The translations under genes and the position numbers were made by a program. From NCBI GenBank assembly GCA_002753135.1, contig PDZV01000030.1, forward strand, positions 1 to 44,925: a DNA stretch of 44,925 bases. The letters run 5' to 3'. Numbering within the stretch: the first letter of the stretch is position 1; each line of letters starts with the position of its first letter. Under the pieces are notes generated by a model. It had not been told where the DNA came from, did no database searches, and saw nothing but the letters and a program-made list of their open reading frames with translations. Positions 32,567 to 40,292 of this stretch are shown piece after piece. This DNA comes from Magnetococcales bacterium WMHbinv6. GTDB taxonomy: Bacteria > Pseudomonadota > Magnetococcia > Magnetococcales > Magnetaquicoccaceae.

Positions 32567-33910
32567 TCAATGGTTGGCCAGTTCATCCACCAGGACACCC
32601 AGCCCTTGTACCCGCAGTTGCAGATCAATACCGTTGACATGGACCTGCACCCTTTCCACCAACAGTTTCAGCAACCGGTTCTGTTCCAGCGGAAAAAGTT
32701 GCTCCCAAACCGGGTCCAGGCGGGCCAGCAAGGCGATGATCTCCCGTTCGGAGACCTCCGGGTCGGCCTTGTGCACCTGATGGATGCTCCTGGCGATCAC
32801 CTCCGGTGCTTTGAGCAAGCGATGCACCCGCTCCAACACCAACCGTTCCAGTTCAAGGGCCGGTACGCTGGGTAGCGGGCACTGGTCGTGGCTGGTGCGG
32901 GCGGCGTTCATGCAGAGATAGTAGCGGTACTGGACCTGCCCCCCTCTGCGCGTATGGCTCGGCCTCATCGCCATCCCGCAATGGCCGCAGCGCACCAGTC
33001 CTTTCAACGGAAACGGCGTCTGCCCACGCGGCAGGGTGGAGTTGGGTCGGTTGTGTTCGGCGATCAAGCCATGCACCCGATCCCACAGCTCCCGGCTCAC
33101 GATGGGCTGGTGCCGGCCAGGATAGGTGACATCCTGATAAACCACCTCGCCGAGGTAGACCTGGTTTTTGAGAATGTGGTAGAGGGAGGCCTTTTGGATC
33201 GGCTTGCCATCAAAAAAGACCCCCTCGGCAGTGGTCCAGGATTTGTTGCGAATGCCTGATGCCCGCAAATCCTTGATCACCTGGGTGGGTGAACCGCATT
33301 CGGCAAAGCGGCGGAAAATGTGCCGCACCTGCTCGGCCTCCCGTTCGTTGACCACCAACTCCCGGTTGCGCACGTCATACCCCAACGGTGGCCGGCCACC
33401 CATCCAGATCCCTTTCTTGCGCGAGGCGGCATATTTATCCCGGATCCGGTCGGCAGTCGTCTCCCTCTCAAATTGCGCAAAAGACAGCAATATGTTGAGG
33501 GTCAAGCGCCCCATGGAGGTCGTCGTCGCAAAAGACTGCGTGACGCTGACAAAGGTCACATGGTGTTGATCAAGCACTTCGATCAGTTTGGAAAAATCCA
33601 ACAGGGAGCGGGTCAGTCGATCCAGCTTGTAGGTGACGATGCAATCGATTTTGCCCGCCTTGATCTCCACTAACAGGCGTTGCAAAGCGGGTCGGTTGAG
33701 GGTACCGCCGGAATAACCGGGATCGTCAAACCGATCGGCCACCGGCAACCACCCTTCCGATTTTTGACTATTAATGTAAGCCAGACAGGCTTCGCGCTGG
33801 GCCTCCAGGCTGTTGAACTCCTGATCCAGCCCCTCCTCCGTCGATTTCCGGGTATAGACCGCGCAGCGCACCTTTGGCGTCACGGCAGTCGGCGTTTTTT
33901 TGCGGTTCAT
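32567..33910 (-). CDS. Serine recombinase (resolvase/recombinase family)
   Basis: A 447-residue recombinase. The N-terminal catalytic domain carries the nucleophile S23 in YTRKSTEEG, then SLEAQREAC, DPGYSGGTLNRPALQRLL, YKLDRLTRS and FERETTADRIRDKYAASRKKGIWMGG. The recombinase domain has GYDVRNRELVVNEREAEQVRHIF and a zinc ribbon with RCGHCG and two later cysteines. It catalyses DNA exchange through 5'-phosphoserine linkage. Its start overlaps the DUF2924 gene by 4 bases. It is longer than small resolvases and shorter than phage large serine integrases. Confidence 0.94.
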   Translation of the reverse strand: MNRKKTPTAVTPKVRCAVYTRKSTEEGLDQEFNSLEAQREACLAYINSQKSEGWLPVADRFDDPGYSGGTLNRPALQRLLVEIKAGKIDCIVTYKLDRLTRSLLDFSKLIEVLDQHHVTFVSVTQSFATTTSMGRLTLNILLSFAQFERETTADRIRDKYAASRKKGIWMGGRPPLGYDVRNRELVVNEREAEQVRHIFRRFAECGSPTQVIKDLRASGIRNKSWTTAEGVFFDGKPIQKASLYHILKNQVYLGEVVYQDVTYPGRHQPIVSRELWDRVHGLIAEHNRPNSTLPRGQTPFPLKGLVRCGHCGMAMRPSHTRRGGQVQYRYYLCMNAARTSHDQCPLPSVPALELERLVLERVHRLLKAPEVIARSIHQVHKADPEVSEREIIALLARLDPVWEQLFPLEQNRLLKLLVERVQVHVNGIDLQLRVQGLGVLVDELANH

Positions 33911-34338
33911 GCCTTGCCTCCTTTCCGCAGACCAAAAAACAGCGGTCCGGACCAGTGGGTGCCAGTAATGGCCTTGGCCACCGACGACAGGCTGGCATAT
34001 TTGCGCCCCTGGTACTCAAAACCGGCATCGAGAACGGTGACAACGTGTTCCACCCCCTGCCAAGTGCGAATCATCCGCGCACCCGGTGCAGGCGTGACAG
34101 CCTCCGCTTTGGTGGGTGCCTTGCCCGAAACCGGCCCCTGTTTCAGGCCATCCAGGAGGGTGACCGCTGCCCCCGTCAAACCACCAAAGGCCAATTCCTG
34201 GATCCGATAGGCCAACCGGCGCACCAGATAATCCTTCCCCGCCTGCGGCGGGTCGCTTGCAAACTGTTTCCGCCACATCTGGTTCAAATCCTGGATACTC
34301 TTCCCAGGCAGGGCGGTAATTTCAGAGAGTGTACTCAT
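33907..34338 (-). CDS. DUF2924 family protein
   Basis: A 143-residue protein. Family landmarks: LTEM-like start (MSTLSEITALPGKSIQDLNQMWRK), LVRRLAYRIQELAFGGL, then VEHVVTVLDAGFEYQGRKYASLSSVAKAITGTHWSGPLFFGL. DUF2924 proteins are usually encoded just upstream of serine recombinases and probably are DNA-binding partners. It overlaps the genes on both sides by 4 bases, which indicates a single transcript. Confidence 0.9.
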   Translation of the reverse strand: MSTLSEITALPGKSIQDLNQMWRKQFASDPPQAGKDYLVRRLAYRIQELAFGGLTGAAVTLLDGLKQGPVSGKAPTKAEAVTPAPGARMIRTWQGVEHVVTVLDAGFEYQGRKYASLSSVAKAITGTHWSGPLFFGLRKGGKA

Positions 34339-34541
34339 GGCTTTTCCCTTTCAAAATCAATAGGCTTGGGAGTGCCATCAGGCCTCATTCGGCAGCCGTT
34401 ATCAAGTGAAAAATTTTCTCTGTTTTCATGCTGTTGCACTGTTTTTAGACGCAACCTGAGAACGCCGTTGGCAAGAATGCCGGCAATCTCGTCCAGGCGT
34501 TGCTCTTGGCTCATGTGGCTGGGGTCTGTGCTGGTGATCAT
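34335..34541 (-). CDS. Small protein at the head of the recombinase module
   Basis: A 68-residue protein, MITSTDPSHMSQEQRLDEIAGILANGVLRLR..., preceded by gaggag 12 bases upstream. The MSQEQRLDEIAGILA-GVLRL core is a pattern I recall from small ORFs that head recombinase modules in alphaproteobacteria. Its stop overlaps the DUF2924 start. Role unknown. Confidence 0.65.
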   Translation of the reverse strand: MITSTDPSHMSQEQRLDEIAGILANGVLRLRLKTVQQHENRENFSLDNGCRMRPDGTPKPIDFEREKP

Positions 34542-34761
34542 GGGTACCCTGCTCTCCTCATCGACGGCGGTTCAATCTCTTGTGATGGGAGACAAGGATA
34601 GGCACAATCAAACGAAAAAGTAATTGTATTTAATAGGTTGATGAGTTACGGTGACCACAAATGTCTTTCCGTGAGGTGGCGTGAGTGGTGGTGATATGCC
34701 TGAAATTCGCCTATATCTGGAGTTCATTAATCATAAAAATGCATCAACGCCAGTTTCCTGC

Positions 34762-34792
34762 TTGACACGCGAAGCAGCGATCACTGTACAAT
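34762..34792 (+). promoter_or_regulatory. Promoter of the LexA-headed operon
   Basis: TTGACA (34762-34767) and TACAAT (34787-34792) with a 19-base spacer and a TG two bases before the -10. It lies about 30 bases before the LexA-like start codon. No classical SOS box (CTGT-N8-ACAG or GAAC-N7-GTTC) could be identified by eye. Confidence 0.5.
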
Positions 34793-34823
34793 CAATCATC
34801 CGAATATCATTTTAGGTAAAAAT

Positions 34824-35504
34824 ATGGAGAGCAAAACGACCATGGACACCCCGAACAAGCGAAGGGGGCGACCAGCCACGGAAGGGCCGACGCCGACCCA
34901 GTTGCGCATTCTCGCGGTGATCCGGGAGTTCATTGCCACGCATGGCGGCATCTCGCCGACACTCACCGAGGTGGGTGAAGCGCTTGATATCAAGGCCCCC
35001 AGCGTACATGAGCAGGTTGCCAGCATGATTCGGAAAGGGTTGGTTCGTCGCGCTCCCGGAAAAGCACGTACCCTGACCCCGGTGGAAGAGAATTTCCAGG
35101 TTCCCGGTTTGGTTTCTGTACCCGTATTCGGGGTTGTCCCCGCCGGGGTGCCTGTTTTTGCGGTGGAAAACCGCATTGGCGAAATTTGGGTGGAAGAGAG
35201 TGTGGTCCGGGGTTCCTGTTTTGCGTTGCGGGTCACGGGTGACAGCATGGTGGAGGCGAATATCAAGGATGGAGATTTCGTGATCGTCCGGCGTCAGCCC
35301 ATTGCGGAGAATGGTGAAATTGTTGTGGCCTTGCTGGGAGATGAAGCAACGGTCAAACGATTGTTCATATCAGATACGCTTCTCGAACTGAGACCGGCCA
35401 ATCCGGCCTACCGACCCATTCGGATCAGGCAGGATGACGAACTCAGAATTTTGGGGAAGGTTTTGGCTGTGCGCAGCACATCTCTACAGGAGGACGACCA
35501 ATGA
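34824..35504 (+). CDS. LexA/S24-family repressor (prophage-type)
   Basis: A 226-residue LexA-like protein. A basic N-terminus (NKRRGRPATEG) is followed by the winged HTH (PTPTQLRILAVIREFIATHGGISPTLTEVGEAL), then the S24 latent protease. The autocleavage site is A107-G108 (VVPAGVP), the catalytic serine S141 (TGDSM) and lysine K178 (EATVKRL). All needed residues are present. ATG 34824 or 34842 may start it. Its stop overlaps the next gene (ATGA), so it heads a three-gene operon with two unknown genes. Whether it is the host's LexA or an element-borne copy is unclear; the context favours an element-borne one. Confidence 0.88.
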   Translation: MESKTTMDTPNKRRGRPATEGPTPTQLRILAVIREFIATHGGISPTLTEVGEALDIKAPSVHEQVASMIRKGLVRRAPGKARTLTPVEENFQVPGLVSVPVFGVVPAGVPVFAVENRIGEIWVEESVVRGSCFALRVTGDSMVEANIKDGDFVIVRRQPIAENGEIVVALLGDEATVKRLFISDTLLELRPANPAYRPIRIRQDDELRILGKVLAVRSTSLQEDDQ

Positions 35505-36676
35505 CAACAATGGCACGGGTGATACGCAACACGCCGATACCGAGGTTGGTGGACTATTTCAAATGGCGCGGACTGGATATCGAGGGCCAGTTGCCGGGGG
35601 AGGTCAGCCAGCGAGGCTGGACGGCTACCACACTGCTCAAGACATTGGGTACAATGGCAGAAAGCAGTCAGGCGATGGTGCTTGCCGATTTTGAGCGCAT
35701 CCATGAGATGACCGACGAGGCGGGACAGTGGGCCATGTTGCATGTGGCGGCGAACCGGAAACCTTTGCAGGAGCTTGGCAGCCACTATGAGCGGGCCTTG
35801 TGGCTGTTCATGGATGATCCGGTGTTGTTTCGGCAGGCCGAAGAGGCCCGTTTTGCCGACACCCGTCGTCAGGGACGCATGTGGTCTGGTTTTGTTGGTC
35901 CTCGTGGCGTGGCTGTCAGCCAGGATCCGGAAGATCATCGGCGGTTTGAGGAAAAAGTGCGTCTGATTTTCGACACCCGCAATGCCCGCCTGGATCTTTT
36001 CGAGCGGTTGAGGGTTGAGGCCAAAGAGCAGGTGTCGCGGGTGCTCCAGGCGGTAATCTACCGGGAGGGGTTGCCCGACACGCAGTTGGCGTTCAATGAA
36101 ACCGGAGAGTTGGAACTGCATTCCCATCGTCCGGTTTATGAGGTGTCGATCGTCTACGAACCCGGCAGTGGCATCATCGAGGTGGTTGCCAATGGGACGG
36201 AGAACCGGGCACGGCTCGCCCGCTTGTTTGCCGAGATCATTTTGCGTCAGGGGATTTTGGGGATGCGGATTCCGCTGCGCCAGTATGACCTCTCCCCGTT
36301 GCTCCAGCCATACGACTTTCCCAGTGATCCTGATGACGGCATTGATGCGGTCAAAGTGCTGCGGTTGCAATTGCGTCGCAGGGAGGCAGAGCAGGCCCAT
36401 CTTGCGCTTCTGGCCAAGTGGGACAAGCGGGAGACGGTTTATGACCATGCGCGTCAATCGCTCATTTTTGCTGACGATATGCCGAATGAGTATGCCGTGG
36501 ATGAGGTATTGTTTTCCGTTCGTCTGCGACCGACACGGAAATCATCCTGGCGCAGGCGCACCATCAACATATCCATTGCCCTTCCGAACGGTTGCAACCT
36601 GAAGAGCAAGACCGAGCAGGAGCGCATGATCTGCGACAAATATCTCCCCCGTTGGGGGCTGGTAAAGGAGGTGTGA
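35501..36676 (+). CDS. Unknown protein, second gene of LexA-headed operon
   Basis: A 391-residue soluble protein that I cannot assign. It is preceded by aggagg and overlaps the LexA-like stop by 4 bases. Features: an N-terminal RNTPIPRLVDYFKWRGL, a helical centre (residues 60-210) including FADTRRQGRMWSGFVGPRGV, a beta-rich part (TQLAFNETGELELHSHRPVYEVSIVYEPGS) and a basic C-terminus (RKSSWRRRTINISIALPNGCNL). There is no signal peptide, membrane segment or P-loop. Control by a self-cleaving repressor implies induction by DNA damage. Confidence 0.7.
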   Translation: MTTMARVIRNTPIPRLVDYFKWRGLDIEGQLPGEVSQRGWTATTLLKTLGTMAESSQAMVLADFERIHEMTDEAGQWAMLHVAANRKPLQELGSHYERALWLFMDDPVLFRQAEEARFADTRRQGRMWSGFVGPRGVAVSQDPEDHRRFEEKVRLIFDTRNARLDLFERLRVEAKEQVSRVLQAVIYREGLPDTQLAFNETGELELHSHRPVYEVSIVYEPGSGIIEVVANGTENRARLARLFAEIILRQGILGMRIPLRQYDLSPLLQPYDFPSDPDDGIDAVKVLRLQLRRREAEQAHLALLAKWDKRETVYDHARQSLIFADDMPNEYAVDEVLFSVRLRPTRKSSWRRRTINISIALPNGCNLKSKTEQERMICDKYLPRWGLVKEV

Positions 36677-36678
36677 TC

Positions 36679-37620
36679 GTGGCGGATATGGTGATGCCAC
36701 ACAAGGCCTTCCAACTGGCCGTGGATATTTTCAATTTCACGGAACCAAAGATGCCCGGCTGCAACATCGCAGATTTTCACCCGAATGAGGGAAAAACGCT
36801 CATCGACTGCGGATTTCTGACGGAAGGTGAAATTCGCACGGTGGTACCCGACCGGCATAACGAGGGTGCCGGATTGGTGGAGCCCGTGTGGAACGAAGAG
36901 ACCCGAACCTACCAGTATCTCAGCTTTGATGACGGCTATTTCGTGGATGTCCCCGAGGAGGATTTGAAGACCTACAATCTGGATGTGGATCGTTTCGTGC
37001 GCTACATCCAGGAAATTGCCGGGTTGCGTGGCGAACGGCGTCCGATTCTCAAAAATTTTCTCTGGAATATTGGTTCGTTGAAGCTTGGTTCCAGAATAGC
37101 GACTGTTTTTCTAGCCAGACGGATGGCCGCGCACCAGAGTTTCGATAACATCTATGACGCGTTGAAGCGCCTCAGTGGCAAAACGCCGGGAGTAGTGCTG
37201 GCCAGGACCATTCCCACCGGGCGGCATGTCGAGTTGCCCCACGGATTCCGCATGCTCAGCCTGGCAGACACCATGATCGTAGAAGGTGGACGTTATCGCC
37301 TGGACATGGACTTGCTGGGAAGCATTTTGACTGGTGTGAAGGGACAGATGGTGGATGACCTGTCCCCGGTCTATGCCAGTCCCGATTACGGTTTGGTCCG
37401 GGTCAACGGGCGTGAATTTATCTTTACTGGCGCAAAGCACAAAGAAGCGATTGGCTTTCTGGTAAGAGCATGGGAGCGAGGAGAGCGGAAATATCGCACC
37501 CAGGATCTTCTGGAAAATGTCGAATCAACCGCTGACGCCCTCAGCCAGTTTTTTCGCGGACATATGGGTTGGCGGGACTTGATCGGCTATGGAGGAGGTT
37601 TTTGCTGGATTAAGGTATGA
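36679..37620 (+). CDS. Unknown protein with winged-helix-like C-terminus
   Basis: A 313-residue protein. GTG 36679 is chosen because aaaggagg ends 7 bases before it; ATG 36688 is the alternative. The middle has charged helices (LKTYNLDVDRFVRYIQEIAGL). The C-terminal ~70 residues (REFIFTGAKHKEAIGFLVRAWERGERKYRTQDLLENV) resemble the winged-helix seen at the end of several phage and island proteins. It begins 2 bases after the preceding stop codon and is followed by a hairpin terminator, so it is the last gene of the LexA-headed operon. No enzymatic motif is recognised. Confidence 0.7.
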   Translation: MADMVMPHKAFQLAVDIFNFTEPKMPGCNIADFHPNEGKTLIDCGFLTEGEIRTVVPDRHNEGAGLVEPVWNEETRTYQYLSFDDGYFVDVPEEDLKTYNLDVDRFVRYIQEIAGLRGERRPILKNFLWNIGSLKLGSRIATVFLARRMAAHQSFDNIYDALKRLSGKTPGVVLARTIPTGRHVELPHGFRMLSLADTMIVEGGRYRLDMDLLGSILTGVKGQMVDDLSPVYASPDYGLVRVNGREFIFTGAKHKEAIGFLVRAWERGERKYRTQDLLENVESTADALSQFFRGHMGWRDLIGYGGGFCWIKV

Positions 37621-37633
37621 CTCATCTTATAAT

Positions 37634-37674
37634 GGGGTGAACCGTCCGAGTTGGGGCAGTTCACCCTCTTTCTT
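37634..37674 (+). terminator. Intrinsic terminator of LexA-headed operon
   Basis: gggtgaac (37635-37642) pairs with gttcaccc (37659-37666) around a 16-base loop, followed by the T-rich tctttctt. It starts 14 bases after the last gene of the operon. Confidence 0.65.
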
Positions 37675-37751
37675 CCCATTGCTCGTCGATTGCCCGGTCG
37701 TCCCGTTCTCTTTCCCCACAGGGGGGCATCTTGCCAGCATTGAGGACTCCC

Positions 37752-37949
37752 CTCCTCAGTTCCTCCTCAGTTGCCCCCATTGATGAACCAGGATCCTCTC
37801 TGCGGCTGCATGTTTCAGTTAACATATTGAATAATAATATATTTTACTGTTTTCTGGCCGGTTTTGACTGAATGCCGTGCCCGCAAAAAAAATGCAAAAA
37901 TTTTTCCTCCTCAGTCATCTCCTCAGTTTCTCCTCAGCTTCTCCTCAGT
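37752..37949. repeat. CTCCTCAGT iterons around an AT-rich stretch
   Basis: Six copies of ctcctcagt (one ends in c) lie in the 385-base intergenic region: 37752, 37763, 37907, 37919, 37930 and 37941. Spacing within the two groups is 11, then 12, 11 and 11 bases, i.e. one DNA turn. Between the groups is an AT-rich segment (about 37812-37856, with aataataatatatttt). This fits a replication origin or a multi-site operator in front of the replication operon. The rest of the interval (37675-37750, 37950-38005) shows nothing else clear. Confidence 0.7.
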
Positions 37950-38005
37950 AACCCCCTGCTACCATCCTCCCCATGTTCAACACACAACCGGGAGGAAAGC
38001 ACGGC

Positions 38006-38209
38006 ATGGAAACCCGCCACATCAACCCGTTTCAGCTCGCACGCCGGTGGGGGATCAACCCCCGGACGCTGCAAAACTGGCGCTGCAAGAGCAAAGGGCC
38101 AGCCTACTTGAAGATAGGCGGCCACATCATGTACCGCGAAAATGACATTGAGCAGTACGAATCCGAACACCATTTTCATGCGAACAATACATCCAAACAG
38201 CACGGGTAA
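38006..38209 (+). CDS. Excisionase/AlpA-like helix-turn-helix protein
   Basis: A 67-residue protein. ATG 38006 has ggagg about 10 bases before it and is preferred over ATG 37973. The HTH is seen in INPFQLARRWGINPRTLQNWR, then the wing KGPAYLKIGGHIMYRENDIEQYE, typical of the excisionase/MerR-like fold (helix_turn_helix_17). It is the first gene after the iteron region and probably regulates the operon or element excision. Confidence 0.8.
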   Translation: METRHINPFQLARRWGINPRTLQNWRCKSKGPAYLKIGGHIMYRENDIEQYESEHHFHANNTSKQHG

Positions 38210-38247
38210 ACGGACAAGCAACGCATCAGATTTTAAGGAGACGAACC

Positions 38248-38307
38248 ATGCAGCAAAAAACAGTGAACACCTTTCCTGTCTGGCCCATCGGCCACGGAGG
38301 TGCATGA
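38248..38307 (+). CDS. Possible 19-residue coupling/leader peptide
   Basis: A short ORF, MQQKTVNTFPVWPIGHGGA, with a strong aaggag ribosome binding site 7 bases before its ATG. Its TGA overlaps the ATG of the downstream ATPase gene (38307). The spacing suggests translational coupling, though it could simply be a chance ORF or the remnant of a longer gene. Confidence 0.4.
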   Translation: MQQKTVNTFPVWPIGHGGA

Positions 38308-39074
38308 TGGCCATTTCACTCGCCTCATTACAACGTCGGCAGGTCAATCTGCCACCACGCATTCTGGTTTATGGCGTGGCCGGGATCGGCAAGACCACCC
38401 TGGCGGCCTGCTCTCCCGCACCCGTTTTTCTGCCCACCGAGGATGGTTTGGGCAAGCTGGATGTGGTGGCTTTTCCGCAGGCCAACTCCTATGCCGATGT
38501 GGTGGGAGCCATGGATGCCCTGCTCAACGAGCAGCACGATTTTGAATCCTTTGTCATCGACAGCCTCGATTGGCTGGAACCCCTGATCTGGGCCGAGGTC
38601 TGTGTGCGCCAGAAGGTGAACGCCATGGAGGATCTCACCTACGGCAAGGGCTATGTGTACGCCCTGGAGTTGTGGCGTGACTACATCGGTCGGTTAAACC
38701 GTCTCCGCTCCGAAAAGGGCATGCTGATCATTCAGATTGCTCATGCGGTGATCCGCCGTTTCGACTCGCCCGAACACGAGCCCTACGACCGCTACGACGT
38801 CAAGTTGCACCAAAAAGCTGCTGCCCTGCTGGTGGAGCACAGCGACTGTGTCCTGTTCTGCAACTACCGGATTTCGACGACCAAGAGCGATGTCGGCTTC
38901 AACAAAAAGGTGACACGGGCTGTGGGCGACTGCTCCCGGTTGCTGTTCACCAGCGAGCGTCCGGCCTTCCTGGCCAAAAACCGTTACAACCTGCCCGGCG
39001 AGCTGCCCATGGAGTGGCCCACACTCGAAGCGCATCTCGCCGGCACCATTCAAACAGACCACGTCAACGCATAG
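38307..39074 (+). CDS. Phage AAA_24 ATPase (Sak4-like RecA-fold protein)
   Basis: A 255-residue P-loop ATPase. ATG 38307 has ggagg 6 bases upstream. Walker A is GVAGIGKTTLA (residues 23-33), Walker B is SFVIDSLDWLEPLIW, and later LIIQIAHAVIRRF is the sensor strand. It belongs to the phage nucleotide-binding group (PF13479) that includes single-strand-annealing Sak4 proteins. Sak4 proteins pair complementary strands during phage recombination and replication, usually with an SSB-like partner. The next gene is a DUF669 protein, a typical partner. Confidence 0.85.
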   Translation: MAISLASLQRRQVNLPPRILVYGVAGIGKTTLAACSPAPVFLPTEDGLGKLDVVAFPQANSYADVVGAMDALLNEQHDFESFVIDSLDWLEPLIWAEVCVRQKVNAMEDLTYGKGYVYALELWRDYIGRLNRLRSEKGMLIIQIAHAVIRRFDSPEHEPYDRYDVKLHQKAAALLVEHSDCVLFCNYRISTTKSDVGFNKKVTRAVGDCSRLLFTSERPAFLAKNRYNLPGELPMEWPTLEAHLAGTIQTDHVNA

Positions 39075-39084
39075 GAGAACAATC

Positions 39085-39810
39085 ATGGCACAACTTGGCG
39101 CAACTTTCGATGCCTCCCAGGTGGACCCCTCGCAACCCTTTGAGACTTTGCCCCCCGGCGACTACCGGGTGCAGATCGTCGCTTCAGAGATGAGGCCCAC
39201 CAAAGCGGGTACTGGTCAGTATCTCTGGATGGAAATGGAGATTCTGGACGGTCCGTTTTCCGGGAAACGGGTGTTTGACCGGTTGAATCTGATCAACCCC
39301 AACCAGCAGGCCGCAGATATTGCCCAGCGGACCCTCTCTGCCATCTGTCACGCCGTTGGACGGATGCAGGTGAGCGATTCGGAGGAACTGCATTTTAAGC
39401 CGCTGCTGGTGAAGGTGGTGGTAGACAAGGAGGGTTACAACCAAACGAAGGGTTACAAACCCGTCGCCAATGCAATACCCGCTGCCCGCCCGGCGTTTCA
39501 GCCGCAGCAGGCGCGCTACCAACAATCGCCCCAGCAGCAACCGGCACAGTATCAACAGCCTGTTCAGCAGCAACCCGTTCAACAACAACCGGCGCAGTAC
39601 CAACAGCCGGTTCAACAGCAACCAGTTCAGCAACCGGCGCAGTACCAACAGCCGGTTCAACAGCAACCAGTTCAGCAGCAACCAGTTCAGCAACCGGCGC
39701 AGTACCAACAGCCGGTTCAGCAGCAACCGACCCAATACCAACAGCCGGTTCAGTCCACGCAGCCCGCTCCCGCCCCGGGTGGAGTTGGTCCGTGGAAAAG
39801 AACGGTATAA
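39085..39810 (+). CDS. DUF669 protein with Gln/Pro-rich repeat tail
   Basis: A 241-residue protein. Residues 1-130 match DUF669 (ATFDASQVDPSQPFETLPPGDYRVQI, GQYLWMEMEILDGPFSGKRVFDRLNL, LLVKVVVDKEGYNQTKGY), a family with single-strand-DNA-binding protein-like context in phages. Residues ~135-230 are repeats of QPAQYQQPVQQQP. The C-terminus is GVGPWKRTV, with no acidic SSB-type tip. It lies 10 bases after the Sak4-like gene with aggag upstream. It probably coats or organises single-stranded DNA; this is inference. Confidence 0.8.
   Translation: MAQLGATFDASQVDPSQPFETLPPGDYRVQIVASEMRPTKAGTGQYLWMEMEILDGPFSGKRVFDRLNLINPNQQAADIAQRTLSAICHAVGRMQVSDSEELHFKPLLVKVVVDKEGYNQTKGYKPVANAIPAARPAFQPQQARYQQSPQQQPAQYQQPVQQQPVQQQPAQYQQPVQQQPVQQPAQYQQPVQQQPVQQQPVQQPAQYQQPVQQQPTQYQQPVQSTQPAPAPGGVGPWKRTV
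39535..39755 (+). repeat. In-frame tandem repeats encoding a Gln/Pro-rich tail
   Basis: About four copies of a unit of 39-48 bases encoding QPAQYQQPVQQQP, plus partial copies. The number of units is probably variable by slippage or recombination because lengths stay multiples of three. Confidence 0.85.
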
Positions 39811-39899
39811 CAGCGCAGCGGGCGTTCGCCGTCACCACAGCCGCCAAGCACCGGTGACGGCGACGCCCTGTTCACGAGACAAGAAAGGAGGAATTGCCC

Positions 39900-40292
39900 A
39901 TGAACAGCAGCATGATGACGCAACAGGAGGGGCGTGGCAAGATCAACCTGCCCGCAAGCCGCGAGGCCAGCCGTGCCCGTACCATCCAGTTGCAGTCCGA
40001 GATTACCGCCATCCGCGACCAGATTGCGGCGAACGATTTGGCCAGACAGGCTAACGGTGAGCGCATGGATGCCCAATGGTACCACCGCGCCCGCACGGCG
40101 ATCCGCTTCAAGCGTGAGGAACTGGCCCACCTTCAGGAGCACTACCGCACGCTGCCCGGTAGCGCGAACGAACGCAAAGAGAAGCTCAAGGAGTGCATTA
40201 TCGCTGTTGTGCGGACCGACTACAGCGACGAGCAGTGGCGCGAGGTAATGGACGAGGCCCATCGCCTGCTGTTGAGCAAGGCAGGTGTGTGA
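39900..40292 (+). CDS. Small helical protein of the replication operon
   Basis: A 130-residue protein I do not recognise; ATG 39900 follows aaaggagg by 8 bases. It is largely helical: ASREASRARTIQLQSEITAIRDQIA and YHRARTAIRFKREELAHLQEHYRTL look like coiled coils. Its C-terminal part is RTDYSDEQWREVMDEAHRLL. Its TGA overlaps the start of the nuclease gene. It may be a structural partner of the nuclease or the ATPase. Confidence 0.7.
   Translation: MNSSMMTQQEGRGKINLPASREASRARTIQLQSEITAIRDQIAANDLARQANGERMDAQWYHRARTAIRFKREELAHLQEHYRTLPGSANERKEKLKECIIAVVRTDYSDEQWREVMDEAHRLLLSKAGV

Noticed and set aside
34541-34823. LexA-binding SOS box before the LexA-like gene
   Set aside because: Neither the CTGT-N8-ACAG nor the GAAC-N7-GTTC pattern is present; any operator must be of another type.
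37752-37949. CRISPR array
   Set aside because: Repeats are only 9 bases with 2-3 base gaps in the groups; no spacer of normal length, no cas genes (the Cas4-like nuclease is part of a phage-type operon).
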